A stretch of DNA of 64,000 bases from contig NC_030996.1 of NCBI RefSeq assembly GCF_000149955.1, forward strand, positions 699,467 through 763,466, in the 5' to 3' direction. This stretch comes from Fusarium oxysporum f. sp. lycopersici 4287. Lineage: Eukaryota > Ascomycota > Sordariomycetes > Hypocreales > Nectriaceae. Every line of letters begins with the position of its first letter. Position 1 is the stretch's first letter. A model generated the notes under the pieces. That model was not told the origin of the DNA. It saw only the letters and a program-made list of their open reading frames with translations, and searched no databases. This document shows, in pieces, positions 41,301 to 50,099 of the stretch. The position numbers were made by a program, and so were the translations under genes.

Positions 41301-43829
41301 CTAGTCAACAATGCCCTGAGGCAAAACTGAAACATAATCCAACGCAGCTGTTTCCTTGCCATCAGCCTTTCCAATGATCACGAGCTTATCACCTGGTTGG
41401 ATCTTGACACCTTCAAAGGTGATACGAGTGGCAGAGTGACCGTCAAGGAACTCACTTGGCCAATGACCAAGTCGCTCTTCATTGTCTCCAACCCACTTGC
41501 CGATCAGTCGCTTGTTGAGGTATACAGACCAAGTGGACTTGCCACCAACGATATCATAGTAGTTGACAGCAAGGTTATATGTGCCCTTGGGGGACTTGAG
41601 AGTGGTGCTGGCTGTTCCAGTGCTGTTTGTATAGATAGCGACATACTTGGAAGCAGTCTCAGTAGGGGTGACATTGACAGGCTTATAGCCATCGAGCTCC
41701 ATCTTCTCAGCCTCGATTCTGTAAGGATGATTGCGAACACGGTTCTGTTTGTCAGGAATGCCAGACAGGTTGCGGTAGAATTCGTTGATAGCGTCTCTCC
41801 AAACGATCGAGTGGCCAGCCTGGTACTTTAGTCTAAACAGATCGTGGTCTAGTCTGTCGTCATCGATCTTGCCCTTCAGCGACGCCCAGGTCTTGTGGAA
41901 AGTCTGAGCTATAGCGGCACCCTTGTAATGAGCATCGTAGAAGTGCTGAATCACAGTCTTACCCGAGTGGAGCTTGAAAGTGTAGGGGACATGGTGGAAC
42001 CAGAGCATGAGGTCATCGGGGGTCGTTTCGGTGCTCTCGAACCGCTTGGCAACTTCAGAGGGATACTGGCCAGCGTTTCCAGTTCCGTTCTTGACTGTAC
42101 GATCCATACCAATGTGATCGCGGGTTGCCCTGGTCCATTGTCCCCAGCCGTTGTTGTCCTGCGAAGCTGGGTTGGGTCCGTAATGGGCGTAGAGAATATC
42201 GGTCAAGGTCTGAATGCCCAGGTTGCCGGAATAGTTCTCATAGGCCGGCCAAGAAGCCATAGACATATCAGTAATGGCTTTTCGGACCTTGTTGTCGAGT
42301 CCGAAGGTCAGACGCGTCCAGTCCTCGTTAATTTCCTGGGAATCCGTCGTGGGGTCCCAAGCGAGACGTCCAAATGCGTACAGGTTTGACATCGACAGAT
42401 GACTTCCAAGCCACGTCTTGTCCAAACCAACATTTGTGACACCAGCATATCCTCCTAGGCGTCGCTTGAATACTTTTCCGGATACGATATCGCGGACTTG
42501 GGACTTTTTGCCGTCGATTCGCATGTCGAAATCCAGGATCGTCTTCCACAGCGGAGGCAGATAGACCAGATGACATTGCTGTCCTAAGTACTCTTGACTG
42601 ATCTGCAGTTCAATAGCACTATTGGTCTTTCTAAGATGTGAAAACAAAGGCGAGACTGGCTCCCGTATCTGAAAGTCAATGGGGCCGTATTTGATCTGAA
42701 CGACTACGTTGTCGTCAAACTTTCCGTCCAGCTCCTTGAAGAACTCGACAGCGGCGTTGGCGCGGTCAGCCTTCCAGTCATTCCAGTCAAGCTTGTCATA
42801 AACAAAAGCTCTGAACATAACGACACCGCCGTGGGGCTCAAGAGCTTTGGCAAACATGTTGGCGCCATCAGCCAAAGTGCGGTTATACGTGATAGGTCCG
42901 GGCTGGCCCTCCGAGTTCGCTTTGACCAAATAGCCAGCCATGTCAGGAATACCATCATAAAGACCATCAGTCAATTCATGCCACCACTTGATAACCTTCT
43001 CGTCAAGAGGATCAAAGGTGTCCAGGCCTCCGAGCAACTGGGGTGATGCAAAGTTGAGAGAGAGACCGACTTGAACACCCCAGGGACGAAGCAGGTCGGC
43101 AATCTCGATAAGACCCTTGCGGTTCTCAGAATTAAAGAGTCTCACGTCAGCGTTGACATTGTTGATGACGACAGCGTTGATACCGATGGAGGCGAGAAGA
43201 CGCCCGAAGAGAGGAACTCGTGAGAGATCCTTTCGCACGTTTTTGACGCCGTCAAAAAAGATAGAAGGACCGCCATAGCCTCTCTCGATGGAGCCATGGG
43301 TTGAGCTTGCGTTGAGGTTGTCCCACTGGTTGGCCCATCGAATGGGCGCACTGGGGTTCGATGCGTACTCGACTTTCTTGAAGTTGCCCTGACCGAGCAT
43401 GGAGAGATACTCAAAGGCGCCATACAGAGCACCGCGCTCATTCTGGCCAATGATCGTGACAGAGTTGCCAGAAGTGCTGAGCCAGTAGCCATCAGCCTCA
43501 AGCTTGGGATGAGACAATTTGCCCTTGCAAGACTTCTTGAGGTTCTCCTCGGTGGTAACGACAATTGACTGTGAGAAGTCGCACGACTTTGAGTTGGTCT
43601 CAGTCTTCAAGTCGATGTTGAGAATACCGCTGAAGCCCTTTTGGAGTTCCGAGGCAGCACTGCCGAGGGGACTCCTCTTGGAACCACCAATGATATGGAT
43701 CTTTCGAGGAAACGACTTGGCATTAATGGAGGCGCTTGATGGCAAGCGAGCATATCTCAGCCAACCATCAATGCCATCCTCTGCGATAACGCAGGTGAAC
43801 AAAGCGAAGAGTAAAGTCGAGAGCCACAT
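41301..43829 (-). CDS. GH67 alpha-glucuronidase, 842 aa, secreted
   Basis: Intronless gene for the enzyme that removes 4-O-methyl-glucuronic acid from the ends of xylo-oligosaccharides, so it works after endo-xylanase. The signal peptide is MWLSTLLFALFTCVIA. The three GH67 parts are in order: an N-terminal beta domain (1-150), the catalytic barrel (about 160-490), and a C-terminal helical part (500-842). The likely acid is E307 (KANSEGQPGP). The likely base pair is D385 (YGPIDFQIREP) and E413 (LQISQEYLGQQCH). Length matches fungal aguA-type enzymes. The last 100 residues hold a carbohydrate-binding-like beta region (YRIEAEKMELDGYKPVNV) that some family members carry. Its 3' end faces the GH6 gene. 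Confidence 0.97.
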   Translation of the reverse strand: MWLSTLLFALFTCVIAEDGIDGWLRYARLPSSASINAKSFPRKIHIIGGSKRSPLGSAASELQKGFSGILNIDLKTETNSKSCDFSQSIVVTTEENLKKSCKGKLSHPKLEADGYWLSTSGNSVTIIGQNERGALYGAFEYLSMLGQGNFKKVEYASNPSAPIRWANQWDNLNASSTHGSIERGYGGPSIFFDGVKNVRKDLSRVPLFGRLLASIGINAVVINNVNADVRLFNSENRKGLIEIADLLRPWGVQVGLSLNFASPQLLGGLDTFDPLDEKVIKWWHELTDGLYDGIPDMAGYLVKANSEGQPGPITYNRTLADGANMFAKALEPHGGVVMFRAFVYDKLDWNDWKADRANAAVEFFKELDGKFDDNVVVQIKYGPIDFQIREPVSPLFSHLRKTNSAIELQISQEYLGQQCHLVYLPPLWKTILDFDMRIDGKKSQVRDIVSGKVFKRRLGGYAGVTNVGLDKTWLGSHLSMSNLYAFGRLAWDPTTDSQEINEDWTRLTFGLDNKVRKAITDMSMASWPAYENYSGNLGIQTLTDILYAHYGPNPASQDNNGWGQWTRATRDHIGMDRTVKNGTGNAGQYPSEVAKRFESTETTPDDLMLWFHHVPYTFKLHSGKTVIQHFYDAHYKGAAIAQTFHKTWASLKGKIDDDRLDHDLFRLKYQAGHSIVWRDAINEFYRNLSGIPDKQNRVRNHPYRIEAEKMELDGYKPVNVTPTETASKYVAIYTNSTGTASTTLKSPKGTYNLAVNYYDIVGGKSTWSVYLNKRLIGKWVGDNEERLGHWPSEFLDGHSATRITFEGVKIQPGDKLVIIGKADGKETAALDYVSVLPQGIVD

Positions 43830-45506
43830 GGTGAGCTATGACTGCGACTGTAATAGTCTGTGACGTCCCGTCTGATTGAAGCAAGGCCATCGTCTTATAT
43901 CGCAGCATGTCTCACGATGATATGCGGAGTAATTACTGGTGAATTCATTCAGGCTATTTGAATTAGCCTTGGGATTGTGGCTACGGCTGAGATCGACAGC
44001 CGATGATGCTGTATTAGTTAGTCCATCAATCGGCATCCAGGTTCACTTCGGGGTAAATGGACCGAGCTTCACTGTTCGTCCGGTCTTGGCTGATCTTTTG
44101 GACTCAGGTGGACTAGGGTCGTACCATGAGAATTGCGGATATAAGGAAACAACATCAGTAAAGCCCTGGGAGAGCTTCATATAAGATTAGCTAAGCTACC
44201 ATAATTTATGATGAGCTCTTCTAAGCTGCCATAATCTAGTCTAAACTCTATAATAACCATCGAGAGATTAAGCTCTGTCAATGGCAGATCAATCTGGCAA
44301 TGAAACGGGACAGTGCGTAGCTTTAGGTATTTCCCCACGAAATAACATCGGCAATCTCTCCGAAATTCTATTGCCAATGTTGATCTTTGTACTGAAGCGT
44401 GTAAGCTGAAGTTTATGTATTTAGGCAAAAACGATGTCGGCGATCAGTTATGCCGTTCCATGCAAGGGGGCATGACATGATGGGATCTGCACAACTCATG
44501 TATAACATGGATGATGTGCTATGCATATGCTATGCACAGAAATGCACAGAAATCCATTTTGAACAGAACAGACAATTGTTTCCTTGCCGTCAGGGCCGAA
44601 GGACAGGTATAAGTGCGCCCGCAGTGCTTTAGCGAGTGTAACAGTCACACAGCGCACAAATTGACAACACAACTGTTTTTCTGAAACGCAAATTCTGAGT
44701 CAGAGCTAGCTAATTCGAATTGACATGTGCTGGTAGAGCTCGGATCCCTTAAAATTTTCGACTTGGGATGACTTGCTGTCCTATTCTTGGCAGCTTGACT
44801 CACTCACAGCAACGAATAGGTCACCTGATCCATATAAAACATGTGGCTAGTGACTTGTGTAACAGCGAAATTCTGATGAGAATTTTTCTGCACAACGATT
44901 GTCATGCAAATTGTGGCGATTTGTGCAAGTATTCATGATCTGATTCGACCGGAACGCTTTGCCAGCGCAGCACGACACTGAGCCAAACCCAGCACATGGA
45001 GACCCAAAATCGAGGCCCTCCAGTGGCATCTCCACTATTAGGCGTATAGTGGATTCCGATGTCAAGCTTTTTGGACTTGGGCCAAAAGCAATGGGATCGC
45101 CTTGATCATAGACAAGCGTAATCGTGCAAACCCCCCTGGCAAACTATACAGCCGCTTTACGTTGCATGCATGGCCAAATCAGCTCGAACTCGCATGCCAT
45201 CTTACCCAAAATCCACATGCTAAGGCATGCAAAAGTCTGGTTTGGTCGATGGACCCGTTCTTCATGGCATGTTGGCCGCGTAACAGTTCATCGTTGTTGG
45301 CTACATGAGGCTGCAGACCACTATTTTGGTGCATGAGCCCCATTGAACGTGTTACAGACCTCCACTACGTTAGTAACCGTACAATGTTGAGAAATGACCT
45401 CTCTCTAATTGGCATCCTTGCTCTGGGCTTCTCCATGTATAAACCACCACATCGAGAAACTTGACAAGGCCCCGGGATGGTCCTCCGTAAACAACGTCGA
45501 TCTGGC
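43830..45506. other. Intergenic, 1.7 kb, short local repeats
   Basis: No gene. Near 44195-44240 an imperfect direct repeat (ctaagctaccataat / ctaagctgccataat) occurs. At 44515-44555 short tandem duplications (tgctatgca twice, cagaaat twice) are visible. The right end is the promoter of the CaaX-protein gene. Confidence 0.45.
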
Positions 45507-45514
45507 TATAAAAG
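45507..45514 (+). promoter_or_regulatory. TATA box of the CaaX-protein gene
   Basis: TATAAAAG, a full consensus TATA, 132 bp before the ATG at 45639. It suggests regulated, possibly strong expression. Confidence 0.6.
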
Positions 45515-45638
45515 CGGGCGGCTGCCTGTTCACCAAACGGTTCTCATTTGGATCATCTCATTCTATCCTTATTCTTACTAGTATAATGCTTAATTAATCT
45601 ATCTATTCATCTCTACTTACCTCTTTTTAATAGCCATA

Positions 45639-46392
45639 ATGAAAGACCGAACAAGCGATCATATTCATTTTCCTCAGCATGCTCATCGGATTCCACGACG
45701 CTCAGATGGTGTCAGTGGATATAGCGATTTGCTGGGGAGGGCGGTGTTGATATCCATCATCAATTACCTTGCTGATGTTGTCGATGCAATTGAAGACATC
45801 AAGCTGCCCAAACAGCACAAAGATCGTACCAAGTTGAAGAACGATAAGAAGAGAATGTGCGATACCGCTGTCAGAGGTGCAAACACGTTGACAGCCCTGT
45901 TCAATTCGGCAAAGGGCCAGACCAAGTACACTGACCCAGCCCGTGAGTCAATCCCGACCCCTGCAATCAGCAAATCAATCTAACCTTATCACAGCAAAGA
46001 ACTTGCCGCTCTACCGAGACGAAATCCGGGGTCAGTTATTGTATCCCCTGTCGAAAGCCAAGACATCGAAGCCCAGCCTTGGCAAATCTTTCACATTCGC
46101 CCCATGGCAACAAAGACTCACCGCTATATTGTCCGGTATCGAGGAAGAGGTCTGCTGGTGGCTCAGGCTTCAACGTCCAACCAAGACATATGATAAGCGC
46201 TCAACAACACATAGTCACACAACCAAGACATATGGCCAACGCTCTACCGCTAGCAAGCCTTATGATCAATATTCTACACGCACGGGGAAGACTGATCAGC
46301 GATCGTCGAGGCCCAAGCAGTCAAAGAGCCATTCTCAGCGAGGGAAGAGAAGCCGTTCGCCTTCACCCTCTGGTGGATGTGCTGTTATGTAG
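45639..46392 (+). CDS. Unknown protein with polybasic region and C-terminal CaaX box, 233 aa
   Basis: Two exons, 45639-45942 and 45995-46392 (702 nt). The 52-bp intron has GTGAGT, CTAAC and CACAG. The N-terminal two thirds are helical-looking (LLGRAVLISIINYLADVVDAIEDIKLPKQ, LTAILSGIEEEVCWWLRLQ). Residues about 165-215 are low-complexity with degenerate repeats of the type KTYxxRST. The tail is basic (KSHSQRGKRSRSPSP) and ends GGCAVM. Cys-Ala-Val-Met is a farnesylation-type CaaX box, and a polybasic stretch before it is the arrangement used by K-Ras4B to reach the plasma membrane. I therefore infer a prenylated, membrane-associated protein. No GTPase motifs or other known domain are seen. Confidence 0.65.
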
Positions 46393-46754
46393 CTGGCTAC
46401 ATCTAATTGAGAAGCAGTAGCTAGTCCTACTTACAAAATTTGGATATTTACGGTTTATGGAAGCAACGGATCATGAAGGAATGAAAACATGGGTGGCACG
46501 GATTTTGCTTAGGGATAAAAATGGATTCAGGGAGTCGCTGGCACGGATAAAATTGGGACAAGGACGGCGGTATCTTTTGGAGCCAAATTGCATATATCAT
46601 GGGACGGAACTTTGTTTTCAGCATAGGATAAAATACACCATTCGCGAATTGAATTGATACTTTGTTACTTATGAGCCTCCGTAACTGACACGTGTCGTGA
46701 CAAATCTCTGTAACCCTGTTGCCTGGCATGGATGTTGATATCTTCCTTGTTCGC
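46393..46754. other. Intergenic between convergent genes
   Basis: 3' regions of the CaaX-protein gene and the SMI1 gene; no further feature. Confidence 0.45.
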
Positions 46755-48158
46755 TTAAGAATTATCAGCCAAGCAGCTATAAGCCAGACTTCCAGCCTCC
46801 TTTGAGTTTTCGTCCGGGAACCCCACAGTCGTTGTTCTGCGCAATCTGTTCTCAAGAAACTGCCGAAACGTCCCGCATGGAATGTCCTCCGAATCATGAA
46901 ACTCAATAGTAGCCCATTCCAACTTCTTCATCTCTTCATAGCTTCCATGTCGTGCTTCAATGACTTTCATATTCTGTCTCTTGTTATCTTCCGAAGTATC
47001 CGAGCCCTTGAATGCTGTGTCATATGCCTCCAAAACTCCCTTTGTATAGTCGGGCGTGATTAAAAGAATTCCGAGAACATCTTCACGGCCAATTTCAATG
47101 GTGGGACCGGAACTTGGCCACTCGTCACTCTCTGGTAGTTTCAGCTCACTTGCACCGCTGATATTCTCGTGAAACTCAAGGAAAGAGATTTCAAGTAACG
47201 GATCAGACCATTGGACGTCGTCGACGCCATGGAGAGGGGGATCAAGATGAAAACCGTTCCATGTACCTCCAAAACCATTGGTGATCTTCAGAAACTCCTT
47301 GTAGTCATCTGGTAGTGTGACTTTGAGTCTCTCCTCGAGCGATGTGATCTGCTCATCTGTAGCCGGTGGCAGATTGAAGAGTGTTTCCGGGGGCTCTTGT
47401 TCCATCTCTTCCCAGAAGCCGAGGGATCTGGGCTTCGTGTTCCGTTCAAGCTCCAGGAGCACTTCTTTCATTGGTTTGGACTCTATGCCCAATGGTCTTC
47501 GACCATTGATAAAGCGCTCCCTGAACGTTTCAATGACCTCTTGCCCAAGATTCTCAATCTTCTTTTTATCAACGGGGACTTTTCTAGCCAATACGCATGT
47601 AGCTAGCAGTCCACTGAGTTCATGTCGTCCAGCCAGGCGCGAGATGATCCCTTCCTTGTATAAGTTCTGGGCGAGGAGTTCGAGAACTTCTTGGACTCTC
47701 GGGTCGTTCTGGACTTCGTCCAGGTCGGAGGTCTGCTTTAAGGCCAACCTAAAGGCAGTGGATAGAGCATCAGCCAAGATTGAAGCGTCGGGGCCATATT
47801 CATGGACCTTCTTTATCTGCTCTTGGAAGTTCCCTTTGTCATCTTGTTCCTCGACATCGTCGGTGTCAAGGGCATGCTTGGTTGCAGTCTTATCAGATGC
47901 TGCTTCACTTCTTTCCTTCTCTGGGATTTCGTCAGGCCATATGTTGACAGCCGCAAAGTATGGTTCAAAATGATGGCGCTGATTGCGTTGCCAATCTGAG
48001 GTAGTATCCTGGAGGAGCAGTGATACTAAGCCTTTGGCGGTATTGATTTCACCGAGTACACAGAACTCTTCGGCCAATTCGACCAGCTTGTTGTAAACCT
48101 CTGGAAGCGAAGTGTTTGTTAGGATCGCTTCGCGATCATATTTGTTTGGTTGAGCCAT
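46755..48158 (-). CDS. SMI1/KNR4 (SUKH) family protein, 467 aa
   Basis: Single-exon gene. The start ATG is at 48158 (MAQPNKYDREAILTN); an in-frame ATG nine codons upstream lies in a poorer context. Residues 1-230 are an acidic and helical region. The SMI1/KNR4 domain lies at about 265-440, with LPPATDEQITSLEERLKVTLPDDYKEFLKITNGFGG as its signature start and later TPDYTKGVLEAYDTAF and WATIEFHDSEDIP. In yeast Knr4/Smi1 links cell-wall synthesis to the Slt2 pathway; in other fungi the domain occurs in many unstudied proteins, and in bacteria it is an immunity domain. The role here is unassigned. Confidence 0.85.
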   Translation of the reverse strand: MAQPNKYDREAILTNTSLPEVYNKLVELAEEFCVLGEINTAKGLVSLLLQDTTSDWQRNQRHHFEPYFAAVNIWPDEIPEKERSEAASDKTATKHALDTDDVEEQDDKGNFQEQIKKVHEYGPDASILADALSTAFRLALKQTSDLDEVQNDPRVQEVLELLAQNLYKEGIISRLAGRHELSGLLATCVLARKVPVDKKKIENLGQEVIETFRERFINGRRPLGIESKPMKEVLLELERNTKPRSLGFWEEMEQEPPETLFNLPPATDEQITSLEERLKVTLPDDYKEFLKITNGFGGTWNGFHLDPPLHGVDDVQWSDPLLEISFLEFHENISGASELKLPESDEWPSSGPTIEIGREDVLGILLITPDYTKGVLEAYDTAFKGSDTSEDNKRQNMKVIEARHGSYEEMKKLEWATIEFHDSEDIPCGTFRQFLENRLRRTTTVGFPDENSKEAGSLAYSCLADNS

Positions 48159-48918
48159 TGTGATGGGTGTGAGGATGCAGGACAATTCACGTTGTTAAGG
48201 TTTTGGTACCAACATATTTTTGAGCGTCTCACCCTGCTTATGCTTGACGTCATGCGGCTCGGGCACTTCTTGATGGAGTCCGGATCGAGATTTCTTTCAC
48301 CTACATAAATAAATATAGTATCGTTCAATCGGGTCAGGATTGCTTAGTATTGCATGCTCAGTTTGCTGTATCACAGGAGGATGATTGGCTGCTCCTACAC
48401 GGCGCAGACTTAATCACGTCAAGAGATGGCGATAAGCTTGGCTAGTGAGGAAATGCGAAGAAGACTTTTGGGACATAAACCGCAAATGCTCAACATAAAG
48501 ATTTTCACTCTTGCTGTTTAATGATATGCTTCGTTGTTTCTTCATTTTCTGACACGCTTCGTTCTGACTTGACAGCCCTGTCGTAACCAGTCTGCACGGA
48601 GAGTTCCGACATCAACTACCGAGTGGGCACAGTGCTGTCAAGGTTCAGGTCAATGATTAGCATGGGAACAAGTCACTTATGAATGAGTAGAACGGTGACT
48701 TGTCCTAAGACTGCTTCGTATTAAACAGACAAAGCTAAAAACTATGAGCACAGTACCAGACTATCCCCTCTTCATCTAGGTGTTTTGAAACGATCAACAG
48801 GACTCTTTTATACATGAAGGTTGACCAGCCACCTCTTCAACTCTTCCATCTTTGCTTCAGTTTCCCCCCTTCAGTAAAATAAAACACTACAGCATCTCCA
48901 AGAAAAAAGGTTGCTCGC
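48159..48918. other. Intergenic, SMI1 upstream and AA9 downstream
   Basis: No gene or repeat recognised. Confidence 0.5.
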
Positions 48919-49902
48919 TTAAGCGGAGCAGGGAGAGCCGTTGGAACCAGTCTGTCCCTGGAACTGCTGGTTGGCGGCACCGGGGAAGCCACCGTTCTGG
49001 CCGTTGTTGTTGCCAGCCTCAGGAGTGGCAGAGGGAGCGGCCTGCTCACCACCGTTCTGCTGACCATTACCGGCCTCGGGAGCGGGGGTAGAAGCGGGAG
49101 CCTCAGTGTTGCCAGCGGCAGGGGCTTCGGTGTTGCCACCGGTAGAGCCACCAGCGGAAGCGGCACCGTCCCAGACCTTGGGGCCGGGCATGGGGAAGGC
49201 CTTAGCACCGCCGTAGATGGAGAAGTTGGCGTACTCATCGGTGTCCTTGTAGGCACCGGGGAACTTGACCATCTCGGCGTCGACAGTGCCGTCAGAGCCA
49301 CCGGTAACCTTGACCTGAGCGCAAGAGACGTAGTGCTCGGGCTGGTTGACGTGGGATCGGTGGATACCGATGTGCTCAACTCGGAGGAGGTACTCGCCGT
49401 TAGGGGTACCCTGGGGGATCTTGACGTCGAAAGAGGGGGCGTCGTAGTTGCACCAGGCGTCCTTGGTGAAGTCACCACTGGCGTTGCAGACACCCTCCTC
49501 CATGATCTTGAACCAGTCGCCGTCTCCCTTGTAGGACTTGACGTCGCTACCAGCGGCGGACATGTAGGCCAGAGTAGGTCCGGGGTGACCCATCTTGGCA
49601 CCGACAGCAAGCTTGAAGGTCATGACATCGCCGCCCTTGACCTCAAGGACCTCAGTGTTACCACCGGTTCCGGTGGCACCCTGGTTGCAGATGATGTCCT
49701 CACCATCAGCGAAAGAGTTGTCGCGGATGTCGGCGGAAGGGTTGGAGGAGAACTTGATGGGGTTGTACTTGGTGGGACGAGTGAAGTCACGGATGTACTG
49801 GAAGGACTTAGACTCGACACCGTTGAGAGCGCTGACGTCGAAGAAGTAGTGGGCAGAGGCGACCTGCGAGAGGGCAGCGAGGGCGAGAGCGGAGAACTTC
49901 AT
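48919..49902 (-). CDS. AA9 lytic polysaccharide monooxygenase, 327 aa, secreted
   Basis: Intronless. I use the ATG at 49902 because it gives a signal peptide (MKFSALALAALSQVASA) ending directly before His18, the mature N-terminal histidine that starts the copper His-brace. The second brace histidine is H106 (KMGHPGPTLAYMS). The axial tyrosine is Y191 (QPEHYVSCAQVKV); the residue two before it, usually Gln in AA9, is Glu. Four cysteines fit two disulphides. The catalytic domain ends about residue 235, followed by a Gly/Asn/Pro/Ala/Glu-rich repeat tail (EAPASTPAPEAGNG, NNNGQNGG) without CBM1. It cleaves cellulose or related glucans oxidatively with copper and a reductant, helping GH6 and other cellulases. 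Confidence 0.93.
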   Translation of the reverse strand: MKFSALALAALSQVASAHYFFDVSALNGVESKSFQYIRDFTRPTKYNPIKFSSNPSADIRDNSFADGEDIICNQGATGTGGNTEVLEVKGGDVMTFKLAVGAKMGHPGPTLAYMSAAGSDVKSYKGDGDWFKIMEEGVCNASGDFTKDAWCNYDAPSFDVKIPQGTPNGEYLLRVEHIGIHRSHVNQPEHYVSCAQVKVTGGSDGTVDAEMVKFPGAYKDTDEYANFSIYGGAKAFPMPGPKVWDGAASAGGSTGGNTEAPAAGNTEAPASTPAPEAGNGQQNGGEQAAPSATPEAGNNNGQNGGFPGAANQQFQGQTGSNGSPCSA

Positions 49903-50091
49903 TTTGAAAGGAGTTGGTTTGAGGGATAGTAAAATTGATTGGTAGTGCTGGAGACTGGCTCGGTTGAATTGGAACGAAAGGAACGAGAGACTAGCTCTTC
50001 GAAAGAAAGACTGAAGTGAATGAAAGAAGATGAAGATCTGTTGATGGTGATGAGAAGGAAAAAAGTCGAGAAGGACAGAGGACATGAGATA

Positions 50092-50099
50092 TCTTTATA
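50092..50099 (-). promoter_or_regulatory. TATA box of the AA9 gene
   Basis: TATAAAGA on the minus strand, about 190 bp before the ATG, followed by a long pyrimidine/AAC-rich leader typical of highly expressed secreted-enzyme genes. Confidence 0.5.

Noticed and set aside
47317..47973. 218-codon plus ORF antisense to the SMI1/KNR4 gene
   Set aside because: Ser-rich shadow of a clearly coding strand.
48837..49610. 257-codon minus ORF overlapping the AA9 gene, and a 198-codon plus ORF at 49333-49929
   Set aside because: Shadows produced by the strong codon bias of the AA9 gene; low-complexity composition and no family.
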